Part shown: positions 37,690-48,235 of the stretch, in pieces
Layout of the letters: every line of letters begins with the position of its first letter
Position numbering within the stretch: the first letter of the stretch is position 1
Translations under genes and position numbers: made by a program
The notes under the pieces: generated by a model
Told to the model about the DNA's origin: nothing
The model's input: only the letters and a program-made list of their open reading frames with translations
The model's database searches: none
NCBI GenBank assembly: GCA_018894105.1
Contig: CM032123.1
Location: forward strand, 28,807,744-28,871,743
DNA from: Jacaranda mimosifolia
Lineage: Eukaryota > Streptophyta > Magnoliopsida > Lamiales > Bignoniaceae
Direction: 5' to 3'
Length of the DNA: 64,000 nt

Positions 37690-38850
37690 GTCCATCACCT
37701 TAATGTACACCCCTCATATAAACTTGTAAAGCAGAAAACCAGAACCTTCAATGCAGAAAGATGTCAGATTATTGAAGAGGAAGTCAACAAACTCTTAGAA
37801 GCAGATTACATTGTAGAATTTCAATATCCTAGCGAGTTATGTAATGTAGTCTTTGTCCCTAAAAATGAGGGTAAATAGAGAATGTGTAACGATTTTACTA
37901 ATTGAAATAAAACATGCCCTAAGGACCTTTACCCACTGCCTCAAATAGATTTATTAGTAGACTCAATAGTAGGTTGCGACCTTCTAAGTATGATGGATAC
38001 TGTCCAAAGGTACTATCAAATTTTCATTGCTCCTGAGGATAGGGACAAAACCTCTTTTGTGGTCCCAAACGACTTGTATTATTTTCTGGTCATGTCGTTC
38101 GACCTCAAGAACACTAGCGTGGCTTACCAAAGATTGGCAATTTTATGAAGAATGAGATCAATCGGATAATGGAAGTCTACGTCGATGATATAATTATCAA
38201 AATAGAGACGGAGGCCAACCACCTGGCTGACTTCGATCATACATTCTCAATATTAAGAGCGTTCAAAATGAAACTTAACCCAAACAAGTGTACGTTTGAA
38301 GTTAAATGAGGTAAATTCCTCATATACATGATCAATCAAAGGGGTAACGAGGCAAACCCTCAAAAGATTCAAGCTATTCAAGACATTCTACCATTGAGGA
38401 TAGTTAAAGAGATGCGAAGACTTGTCAGAAGAATTATAGCATTAGGCCTATTCATTTCCTGACTTGCAGACAAAAGCTTACCCTTCCTCAAAATCCTCAA
38501 GGAGTACAAGAAAGTTCCAATAGATAAAAGAATGTGACTAGGCCCTGGTTGAATTAAAGCATTACTTGTCTACTTCTCCATTACTAGCCAAACCATCTAT
38601 TAGCGAAACTTTGTATTTGTACCTAGCCGTCTCATCGACAATAGTCAATTTGGTCCTTGTATCACTCAATCATGGCACACATCAACCTGTATATTATACC
38701 AGCGAAGCATTGCAATGTCCTAAGCACAATTATTTAGAGATCAAGAAACTTTCACTCGCTCTGTATCACAGTGACAATGAAGTTAAGACCCTATTTCCAA
38801 TCTCATTCCATAGTGGTCCTAACAAATCAGCCCCTGAAATAAGTGTTGTT
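37690..38850 (+). pseudogene. Reverse transcriptase and RNase H remnant
   Basis: Recognisable Ty3/gypsy RT blocks are YPLPQIDLLVDS (about 37930), the APEDRDKTSF block (about 38030), and the catalytic YVDD motif in VYVDDIII near 38172-38195. The RNase H that follows RT covers about 38540-38840 with STSPLLAKP, VYYTSEAL and YLEIKKLSLAL. Stops occur at conserved Trp or Gln positions (37876, 38521, 38539) and there are frameshifts. Not functional. Confidence 0.85.
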
Positions 38851-38984
38851 GAAGCCAGATACATCTGGAAGATTGATCAAATAGGCTATTGTTAGGCAAA
38901 TTTGACATCAAGTTCCAACCTTGAACAGTTATCAAGACCTAGGTATTAGCAGACTTTATGGTTGAACGCATAGACCTCCCCAGA

Positions 38985-40135
38985 GTAGTTGATCAACAAC
39001 TACCTATTTGGTCCTTGCATGTGGATGGATCATTGGCATCATCGGGAGGACGGGTAGGAATTTCTTTACTTCTCCCCAAGTGGAGGAATATAACTTTGCA
39101 ACCAAACTCGACTTCCCAGTCACTAACAATGAAGCCAAGTACAAAGCACTTATAACAGATATGAACATGGCAATAGACAGAGGAGTTGAGTATTAGAGAA
39201 TGATATGGAAAAACCCAGTGGGCCTAGCCCACCAGTAGTTGACCAAGTGATCGATTAGGCCCAAAACCTCATTGGGCTATTTAGCCAATTCAACTACTAG
39301 CATTCAGTCAGTCGACCAGATCGTGGTCGACCAACTCGAGTGTGGTCATCAAGCACTTGGCTAGAAGGGCTCTTAGGCCTGATGAGGCCCATCATCTTGA
39401 CCAAAGCATAGCTAGGTGACTCACAGCTAAGAAAACATTTCGATCGAAGGAGATTGATTAGAGAAATGGGAAGTATTTCCCTGCCACCAGTTACTGTCGC
39501 ATTAAATACACCACAACCAACAATCTGCCGCATTAAATGCTCTAACAGGTGGCGTGCCTCCACATTTATGAAGCATGCCTCTACTGTACCACCATTTTGC
39601 CTTTGCATTAAATGCCGAGATCACCTCTATATCCTAAAGAAAAGGAGGACATGCCACCTGGAGAAGGTTTCAGGCGGAAGAAGACCTAAAAGTCCTCAAA
39701 CAAAGATAAAGACCCTCACTACATAAGTAAGGGCATCATGGACATTTTAACCTCTCAAGAGAGACTATAAATACCCCATTGCAACCTTTTAGCAAGGTAT
39801 GTTCATTATCACTTTGGCCATCACTCTGCTGCTTTATTTTCTTGTAGATTTACACTAATTTGAGCATCGGAGTACCATAGCTGAGGGCCTCATCAACTAG
39901 CCTGACGTGTATTATTAGTTGCAGGACTCGACCGCCTCCCATCCAAGAATTCCCTTTCAACTCACGTTCTGGTCTATTTTAGTGGGCCAGAACGCAGTCC
40001 ACTGATAAACATATCTTACTGTAATCAGTGGTCATCACATATTCTCAATTGGTCGCTGAGTAATTCGAGCATAGCTTTGAAGTAAAGAAAGCATCTATGA
40101 ATAGGTACCTTACAGAGATCAGGAAGTTGCAACAA
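38985..40135 (+). pseudogene. Second (archaeal-type) RNase H remnant, split by a solo LTR
   Basis: The left part starts near 38997 with the WSLHVDGS motif (catalytic Asp kept) and continues to GVEY at about 39195. The right part resumes after the insertion with SQLVAE and continues through SMNRYLTEIRKLQQQFKKF to about 40150. An additional RNase H between the standard one and the integrase is diagnostic of the Tat lineage. Confidence 0.75.
39201..40027 (+). mobile_element. Solo LTR nested in the Tat element's second RNase H
   Basis: The segment starts TGATATGG and ends about GTAATCA, interrupting RNase H coding sequence. It contains a TATAAATA box at about 39766. Its region near 39855-39925 (GAGCATCGGAGTACCATAGC, then GCTGAGGGCCTCATC and TTGCAGGA) parallels the equivalent part of the flanking element's LTRs, so it is a related family. 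No internal region accompanies it. The right end is uncertain by tens of bases, and no clean 5-bp duplication was found. Confidence 0.65.
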
Positions 40136-40479
40136 CAATTCAAGAAGTTCATACTAAGTCAGCTCCCCAAGTCAGAAATAAGAGGGCAGATGTGCTATAT
40201 AAGTTTGCTAGCTCGACCAGAGGGACCAGAGAAAGAACCATCACGTTTTTTATTACAAACAAGCCCACAATAAAAGGACCAGATCTCGACCAAGTTTGAG
40301 AGACATAGAGGTCGCTGCCAAATTGGCAAGATGACATAAAGGCATATCTGAATTTGAGCAAAGAAAAGCTACCGAAGGATAAAACAGAAGCAAGGAGATT
40401 GACAAATAGAACAGTCAAATTTGCCATTGACAACTTTGAACAATGGCATAAAAGGTCCCTGTCTGGCCCCCTATCAAGA

Positions 40480-41557
40480 TGCCTGAAATAAGAAAAAGCT
40501 AAAAAGGTGCTAAAGGAGATCCACTTAGGCATTTTGTGGCAATCACTCTGGCAGTTGAGCACTAGCCCATAAAGTCATCAGATAATGATATTTTTTGCCA
40601 ACATTGCTGAAAGATACAGTTGACTTCACCAGGACATGCCCATCCTGCCAAGTACATGCTAATATTAGCTACTAGTTGGTCTCTACCTTATTTCTAATCA
40701 ATACCACTTGTTCATTTGACCAGTGGGGAATAGATATTGTGGGGTCGTTCCCGAGGGCCACGAGGCAAAGAAAGTAGATTTAGATGCGGTTGAATATTTC
40801 ACAAAATAAGTCGAGGCTAAAGTTGTCCCAAAAATAATGGATGCCGCTATAAGAAGCTTCTTATGGAAAAACATCATTTGTCGTTCTGGCCTACCAAAGG
40901 TGTTGATATCTGATAATGACACACAATCCCAAAGCAAGAAGAATAGGGATTGGTGCGAAAGTTTGGCCATACGATAGCACTTCATGTTAGCAGGCAATCC
41001 GCAAGTAAATGGGCAAACGGAAGTCACAAACAGGACCATCTTGAACCACATCAAAATGCAACTAGAGAGGTCCAAAGGAAATTAGGCAGATGACCTCCCA
41101 GGTGTATTATGGGCTTACAGAACAACTCCAATAACAGCCACAGGACACAACTCTTATAGCTTAGTGATGATTTAGAGGTTGTGATCCCCGCGAAATTGAT
41201 ACAACACACAGCTCAGGTGATATACTACAATCCAATCAGGAACGAGTCAAAAAGGCTACTCGACCTAGAAATGATTTATGAGCTATGATATTAAGCGTAC
41301 ACGAAAATGCAAAGGTATGGTCGGTCATGGCCAAACACTATGACAAAGGTGTCCGGCCAAGGGGCTTTCAAATCGACAATTTAGTTCTCAAAAAATTTGA
41401 AATCTCAAATAAAGTCGAAAAACTCGACCCTAGTTGGGAGGGCTCCTACTCAGTAGTCAAAGTGGCCAAAAACAAATCTTGTCGAATAGCCGACATGAAC
41501 GTGAATGAGCTACCCCAAACTTGGAATGCAACCAATTTGAAAAAAAATTGTGTATGA
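40480..41557 (+). pseudogene. Integrase remnant of the Tat-type element
   Basis: Integrase core pieces are visible: DLDAVEYFTK, AAIRSFLWKNIICRSGLPKV, LISDNDTQ, NPQVNGQTEVTNRTIL with the glutamate, and DDLPGVLWAYRTTPITATGH. The C-terminal part WEGSYSVVKVAKNKSCRIAD runs to 41557. In-frame stops stand at conserved Trp positions (40807 and 41083), with additional frameshifts. The HHCC zinc-finger part is only faintly seen around 40490-40660. Confidence 0.85.
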
Positions 41558-42249
41558 AAGAGATCTTGTAATCTCTATTAGTTTCTTTTCCTATTTCGTG
41601 TGAGATCCAGCCTTCTCAAAGCGCACAAGTTATAAAATTTATCTTTTACAATGAGATCTTGACTTTTCATAAATCGTCCAGTAACAATATATTAAAAATA
41701 GTCTGCATGACATCCAGTCTTCTTGAAAATGCATGACTAATTATTCAACTACGAATGACATAGTTTTGACCAGTCAACACAAACAAGCTATCAACCTCTC
41801 ACTTTCACAAAATAAGCAAAGAAAGCAAACAGTGTAAAGAGATATAAACATTAGAAAGTAAACAGAATTCAACAAAATATAAATTATTTAACAATTCGTA
41901 AAAATGAGAAATCAACAAAAAGAAAATTGTTCAGATGCTTATCAGGCCACAATACTCTCAGATCGTTCAAAATTACATCAATCAGAGACAGCAAAATATC
42001 TAGCTCAACCCAATCCCCTTATCTCTATTACCTCGAGCAGCAGCCTCTGTTGCGACCTCATCTACGACCTTGTCAAACTCATCCTCACCAGTCGAGTCGA
42101 CTGCTATAACTTGTTGTGGACCCTCAACCTCTTGCTAACTAGCTAATTAAGAAGGCCTAACCTTGTCACCCAACAACTAGCATTCGGCGGTAGGGAAGTA
42201 CTTAGCCACGTCTACTTTTTTGTTTATTTTAAAAGGCAAACTCATTGGC

Positions 42250-44508
42250 AAACTCAAACTCTTAGCCCACAACTATAATCTTTGAATGGATAGGAGCCTC
42301 CACTGCCTCAATAGGAGCATCTTCAGCATAGTCTTCCAGCTGTTAGTTCTTGAACATGCTAAGTCGAGCTTTATCTTCTTCTTGAATCTGATACACCAAG
42401 AACTCCAGCTGCTTTATAGCCTTCTCAAACCCCTCCTTGGCATCATCCATGCTAAACACTACACTGGCATCCAGGTGTCAGGTAGCACCTTGAAAAACTC
42501 AGCCTTCGCATAACAAAGGCAACTCTCATATAGTTGTGCCCTACTGGAAAGAGAGGCATCTTGGACTTCGGACCTTGACTTTTTTAGTGGTTCCTTGAAA
42601 TGGCTCTTCTCTTTGTGGACTTCGGACCTTGACTTTTTTAGTGGACTTCGGACTTTGAATTTTTTAGTGGTTCTTTCCACGTCCTTCTCCTTGACCTGTT
42701 TCGTTAGTTTCTAGACCCTGGACTCAAGAGACTCAATCTTAGTCTTTGAAAGTTTATACCGCACTTTTTCGATTTCCTTGCATTTTTGCTCCTACTTAGT
42801 ACTATACACTTGGGCCAGCTCGAATCGCCGATGTAGATTGTAGCCCCACTAATCCACCTACAAAAAACAACAAAGATATCAATAACATAAATTTTAGTAT
42901 TACAACAGACGAATATGAACTTACCATTTTTGCGTGGTATACAAACGCTTTCAGCGCTGCAGCCTAGTGAAGTTCAAGCATTTTCTTTTGGTCTTTAGGA
43001 AAAAGACTAGTTGTAAGAACTTTTAAAGGAATCACTTCCGTTGACCCACTACACCCATCAGCATGGTAGTATTCGACACTTTAATCCCATGCCCGAACTG
43101 CGATTCAGGGAATTTCGGCAGCATGAACAATTCCTTATCAGGTAGCAACCGAAAAGCATCTTCATCAAGGTCAATCACCTTTCCCTTGCCTTTCTCTGCC
43201 ACAATCTTCTTTGCAGGGACAAGTCGGCTCTGCCACTCGACCATAACGACCTTTCTCTTTGGTCGGGCCATGGGGTTGGCTGCTTTGGCCATACTTTAAA
43301 CAACAATTGGCAAAGTTGATAGCGGTGCACACTCAAATTAGGCAGTGGCAGCAGTAGCCTCTTGACGCACAGCATCAACTACAGCCTCCCACCGCTCTAG
43401 CATTTTCTGCTGCCTAATCATAACTAATTGACATGCCTTGTCCATGATCGATAAGCGTATAAAATAAAACACAAAATATAATATCAATCAAAAATATTAC
43501 CAATGCAATAATAACAACACAACGGAATCGACTATACCTAAATATGCATTTGGTGGCAACCTCAATGGGGAGGTCGACAAACCCGCCAACACCATATTCC
43601 TCTCATTAGTGAACCCAGCCGTCTCCATATCTCCAAAACCAATTAGGTCCTAGATAAAAGTATTGTGTTAGGTTGGATTCTCACTGTCACTATCAACCAC
43701 CCCCTAGGAATATTAAAATCGCCCCGATGGGGAGCGTAAAAAAAGAAATACCCCTTCTTCCAAGCTTAACCATGAGAAGATTAGGGGGTTACAAATATTT
43801 TTTGATGAGGGCGAGCCATCAGATAGTGAAAAACCTAACTTCTCAGTGCTTCTCGACTTTTGGGACATGGGTAGATGAAACAAATTACTAAAGTTTATAA
43901 AGAAATAGGGCTGTTATGAATCATTATTAACACGATAAAAATTGTACAAAATGGAAAAAGCAATTGGCCAACAACTGAGTTATACAGGCTTGGAGACCTG
44001 ATAGCAGGTCGACTATAGGATATGCAACCGAAAATCTAAGACTGCACTTCAAAGAATCTTCAAACACAATTATGCACCCTTTTGGAGACGCATTCATCAT
44101 ATCCTTACCCTAGGCTTAATTAACCTAAACTCTTAAGAAGTGTAATATTTCTGCGTAATTGACGTCAAATCATCCAATGTGATATCTGATACTATTTTGC
44201 TGTAATGGGCAGTTTTAAATAACTTTTCCCTCGACAATGGCCGGCAAGGAGCCTTACCAAAGGGCCCCATTTTTTCGACTATAGGGACCAATGACCCTGG
44301 CTTGTTGATTACAAGAGCAGATGGTCCCATATCCTTATTAACTTCTACCTCTTGCTTATTACCACTTTCCCTCCTAAGAGAACTAAGAGTACTTGCTACT
44401 AGAGAAATCCAAGGAAGATCCACTACTCTCGCTAGTCAAACTCCTTGATGACTGGGTCGCCTCTGAATCTGTCGACTCGTCTTTACGCTCATCATAAACC
44501 TTAGCCAT
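42250..44508 (-). pseudogene. Antisense ORF of the Tat element (putative gypsy-type PF04195-like), broken
   Basis: Reading the minus strand from ATG 44508, an acidic Ser-rich N-terminus (MAKVYDERKDESTDSE) is followed, after a frameshift near 44400, by NKPGSLVPIVEKMGPFGKAP and SDITLDDLTSITQKYYTS. Further downstream, segments around 43670-44080 contain remnants of the hydrophobic block typical of Pfam family PF04195 (putative gypsy type transposon). A basic segment (RPKRKVVMVEWQSRLVPAKK) lies near 43290-43210, and a coiled-coil-like C-terminus reaches about 42460. Numerous stops break it. Such antisense genes between integrase and 3' LTR occur in Tat elements; their function is unknown to me. 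Confidence 0.65.
42561..42670. repeat. Short tandem repeat in the antisense ORF
   Basis: TGGACTTCGGACCTTGACTT recurs at about 42562, 42616 and (with changes) 42642, each followed by TTTTTTAGTGG. In the minus-strand reading this gives repeated KKSRSEVH/Q blocks within the coiled-coil-like part. Confidence 0.8.
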
Positions 44509-44937
44509 TATATGGATGAAGATATTGATATAAAAACTGGCAGAAACATACGAGAAAAGTCAGAAAGAAGTTACAAGAAGATGAAGAATAAGATATTCCC
44601 AATGGGAACGACCGCAAAACAGTAAGTAGAGGAGTTCACAGGTGGTAGAACTCGAACAAAAATTTCTGGAGCTTGACCTCTCACTAACACAGTAAAAGTG
44701 ATAAACGGAGAATCAAACGGACTATTTATAGGACTCTGCTAGGCAGGCCAACTCGTTAAACTGATCGGCTACCGGCTATTTATTGCGTAATCGCCGGTCA
44801 TCGTGTGTAACTGCCTAAGGAAACCACCCCACTCAATGATTGCTGCCATTAAGGCCTCGATCGATATTCAAAATTTTGAGGCCAAAATCGGCTACTCCTC
44901 ACTCCCACCTTCCACAAGGTTGATCAGACTAAGGCGT

Positions 44938-44946
44938 GGGGGAAAC
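44938..44946 (+). other. Polypurine tract of the Tat-type element
   Basis: GGGGGAAAC ends three bases before the 3' LTR start at 44950, the normal position for plus-strand DNA priming. Confidence 0.7.
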
Positions 44947-44949
44947 TTA

Positions 44950-45704
44950 TGATATATGCACACCTAACAACAACCCAATATGGTCGGCTCAATATTCAAC
45001 ATCATTATTAGGCCCAAATCAACTAGGTGAGCCTAAGTGTAAGCATTCAGTATCGACCTCAAGTGGAGTTTGTTGACCTCAAGAAAACCAACAAGAACCT
45101 CGTACATACACTCAGTTTCAGCCTTTTCGACCAGGTATGGTCGAGCGGGATACGTAGCAGCGCCATTCCTAGTTGCAATCGTATTAATTGTAACGCCTGC
45201 CACCAATCACATCCGTATTTAATATGGACAAGCTACTATCTTGTCCACATTGATAACTCCATCGGCCAGTCACCTCCATATTAATGAAAGTAATGGCGCT
45301 CCTTATTTTTCACCAGTTAAAAGCATGATGGCCAGCTAACGTCAAAAGACCTATAATGTCCTTACGAGGAATGGAGGAACGTTATCACATGGTAGGGAGA
45401 ATACCATCTTTTTGACCTCTCCCTTCTAAGTAGTGAGTACTATAAATACCCCCCTTCCAGAGACGAAGGGATGATAATGTACTCTCACCAAGCCGTTACT
45501 GTGCTAAATTATTTTTCGGTCAAATAATTACTGACTTAAGCATCGAAGAGTCATAGCTGAGGACCCTCTCGGCTAGCCTAACATGTGTTTCTTGATTGTA
45601 AGATTTGACCCGTATCTTTAGCTATTCCTTGATTCCATCTTTTCTGGTCGAGTGTTCTATCTGGTCAATGGGAAAAGCCCAATTCACATAATAATACATC
45701 ATCA
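44950..45704 (+). repeat. 3' LTR of the Tat-type element
   Basis: This 755-bp repeat is the partner of 34386-35120. It begins TGATATATGCACACC and ends AATACATCATCA. Small indels account for the 20-bp length difference. Confidence 0.92.
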
Positions 45705-48235
45705 AAGTTAATATCAAAATTTCTAAAAAATAAAACATGTACACATAAATGTGCGAATGATTTTTTTTTTATAATATAATTTTCTCATAGTTTGAAGATT
45801 ATGATGATCATTAGGGAAAAAAACGAAAAAAAAGTTATGAAATAGCTCTTGTAGCCAACTTTCAAGTTTGTGGCGTAGGGTAGGTTTGGTGTTAACTGTT
45901 AAATGCAAATGGATCATGGAGTCTTTATAAAGATTAGCAGTTGGTGCACATTTGATGTATGTGCATTTTAAATACTGAAGTACAATGGTACGAAATATTG
46001 GTACATATACTATAACATTTATTATAATTTTTATATTGTCTAATAAATACACATCTAATATCTCAAATGGATGGTATTTTCAACTGGATATGAAACTTTG
46101 CAAAACATCTTTCTCCAAAAAAAAATTTCTCATAAACCAGGAGTATGAAATGATGGTAGTAGGAGGATAGTAATGGGATAAAGTAATTAGTAATTGCTTA
46201 TGTAGTTATGAGAATTTAAAACAATAATTAAGGGTATTTTAATCCAATTATTTGAAAACACATTTCTAAGGCCTTTGCACTTTATCAATAGTATTGATAG
46301 ATTAGTTGGGAGAGATGTTAGGTTTGTCTAAGAAGGTGCTTGGTTGAGTTTATAAATTTTTTAAAACATTTTATAAATTGTTTTAGAATATTTGATATTC
46401 TTTTAAAAAAGACATATGACATTCAAAATTAGATGTTATGCCGTATAAGATTTTTTAAAAAGAGTACATAGTTTTAAATTTTAATGAACTCTTATAATTT
46501 TAATTATATTAATTGAAAAATATTAATTATAGCACTTCATAAGTTTCAAAATCTTATTTTATATGAACTCTTCAATAACTTATTTTTAAAATAAATTTAA
46601 ATATTATAAAATATTTTAAATAAATTTAACCAAACACCATCTAAATCATTTCATCCCTTCTTTAGTATGAACGATATTTGAGAATTCCCAAAACAAGTTT
46701 ACTAGCTACTCAAAAGTCAAAACCCATGTGAATTTGTACAATGAAGATATTTTAACATGTGAAATTGATTTGTCCTTGATTATTGACTAAAACATAAGGA
46801 AATTTTTTGTTCAAATCTTGCTTGGTTGAATCTACACCTAGATATGTGTTTTTCATATAATTTGCCGAAAAATTATGAAATTATCCTAATGGAGAATTTA
46901 GATATGCATCCACGGCCTCTCAACGTGCATGGCCCTTGAAACTATCTATACATGTATTGTAATGAAATATAGTTGCATCTATATAGCATTAGTCACATTT
47001 GTAGCTGAATAATCTTAGTCATATCTTAAAATGATGATATATGTAATTTATTAAATTTTTTACAACATGTAACTTGTCTATTAATTTTAAATGCAATTCA
47101 TTGCTATTATTAGAATTAAATCTTTTTGTTGGCATGAAAACTCAAGTTTGGATCTGTTGGTTGCAACTAAATGATGAAAAATGCTGAAGTTGTGAATTGA
47201 TTTTGAGTTCATTGGTCAATGGAAAGTTGAACTATTGTGATGGAAATGCCGAAATAGGGTTTACCATGGGCTTGGTAAAGATAATAGGTTGCTACTGACC
47301 CATTTCCAGGATTAATTGGGTGAGGCAGAATTAATTTTTAATATTTTAATTTATTTATATTTTGTATTAATTTTCAATTAAAGTTAGGATAAAAATTCCT
47401 GACTTTAAAAAAAATGTATTTTTGTGTCAATTTTTTAATTTTCTACATTTATAATTAAAATTGGACTTGATGTCCAAATTTTTTATTCAAGTGGGAGATC
47501 TGGACATGAGGTTGATGTTGGGAGTATGTTCGCACTTTTGGTGAGTCGTGTGGGGGCTAGGGATGTGGTAACTGGTAAGGTGGAATGTTGTATTTTTATT
47601 CTACCAATTTTTTAATTTTAAATTTTATAATTTTTTTTTTAAAATCAGGACTCTTAGTCTCAACTTTAAGACATAATTATAATTTTATATTTTATATTTT
47701 TAAATTTCTATAGTTAATTTTTGAAAATTTGAGTTTATAAGTTTGTTAGATTTTGCAACAAATTAAACATAAAAAATAAAAATTGCTTTAAATTATTATA
47801 TTCTAATCCTCGTAATCTTATACATAGAATAATTATTATTTTTTAAATACACACACACACAATAAAGATTTAAATTTTAAACCTCACACATATAAGTGTG
47901 AATATAGTATACTCAACAGAATAATTAGTATTTATAACCTACTATTACACTCATAGCCCTACTAAATACTATCATTTTATCAAACTATCAAATAAATGCA
48001 TTAAAATTATTAATAAATTATATTAATATTTATAAAAATAAACAATTTATTTTGGTAGATTTTATACTGTAAAAAGTTTAATACACATGTGAGTGTCTTA
48101 AAATTATTGAGCATAAGGGCTTTATTGCTGTGTTTTCAAATGAGTGGTCAATTTAACCTCACTTTAAAAAATCATGAAAATGTGAGCTTTCTTTTCCCTT
48201 CATTCTCTAAATAAAAAATAAGAAATTTAACCCAT
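45705..48235. other. AT-rich intergenic DNA with a MITE
   Basis: Apart from the element at 46335-46638 the region is AT-rich with only short spurious frames. A (CA)n run lies near 47850. No gene or RNA gene is recognised. Confidence 0.55.
46335..46638. mobile_element. MITE with GGTG(C/T)TTGGTT termini
   Basis: A 304-bp AT-rich segment starts GGTGCTTGGTTGAGTTTATA and ends with the inverted GGTGTTTGGTTAAATTTATT. The flanks TCTAAGA and TCTAAAT are partly alike, which hints at a 7- or 8-bp duplication, but it is not exact. It is non-coding. The remnant at about 7635-8020 has a similar left end. Confidence 0.6.

Larger units (their letters stand above)
34386..45704 (+). mobile_element. Degenerate Tat-type Ty3/gypsy LTR retrotransposon
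   Basis: An 11.3-kb element is bounded by LTRs at 34386-35120 and 44950-45704. LTR ends are TGATA and TATCA (ATCA in the 3' copy). Flanking pentamers AAATT (34381-34385) and AAGTT (45705-45709) differ by one base and fit a decayed 5-bp duplication. Internal order is primer-site-like sequence, gag, protease, RT, RNase H, a second archaeal-type RNase H, integrase, then an antisense ORF and a polypurine tract. The second RNase H and antisense ORF point to the Tat lineage. All coding parts contain stops and frameshifts. By eye the first ~107 aligned LTR positions show 13 substitutions, so the insertion is old. A solo LTR is nested at 39201 to about 40027. Confidence 0.9.

Noticed and set aside
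42032..43380. Several plus- and minus-strand frames that could be taken for small host genes
   Set aside because: They lie inside the Tat element between integrase and 3' LTR and are pieces or shadows of the broken antisense ORF.
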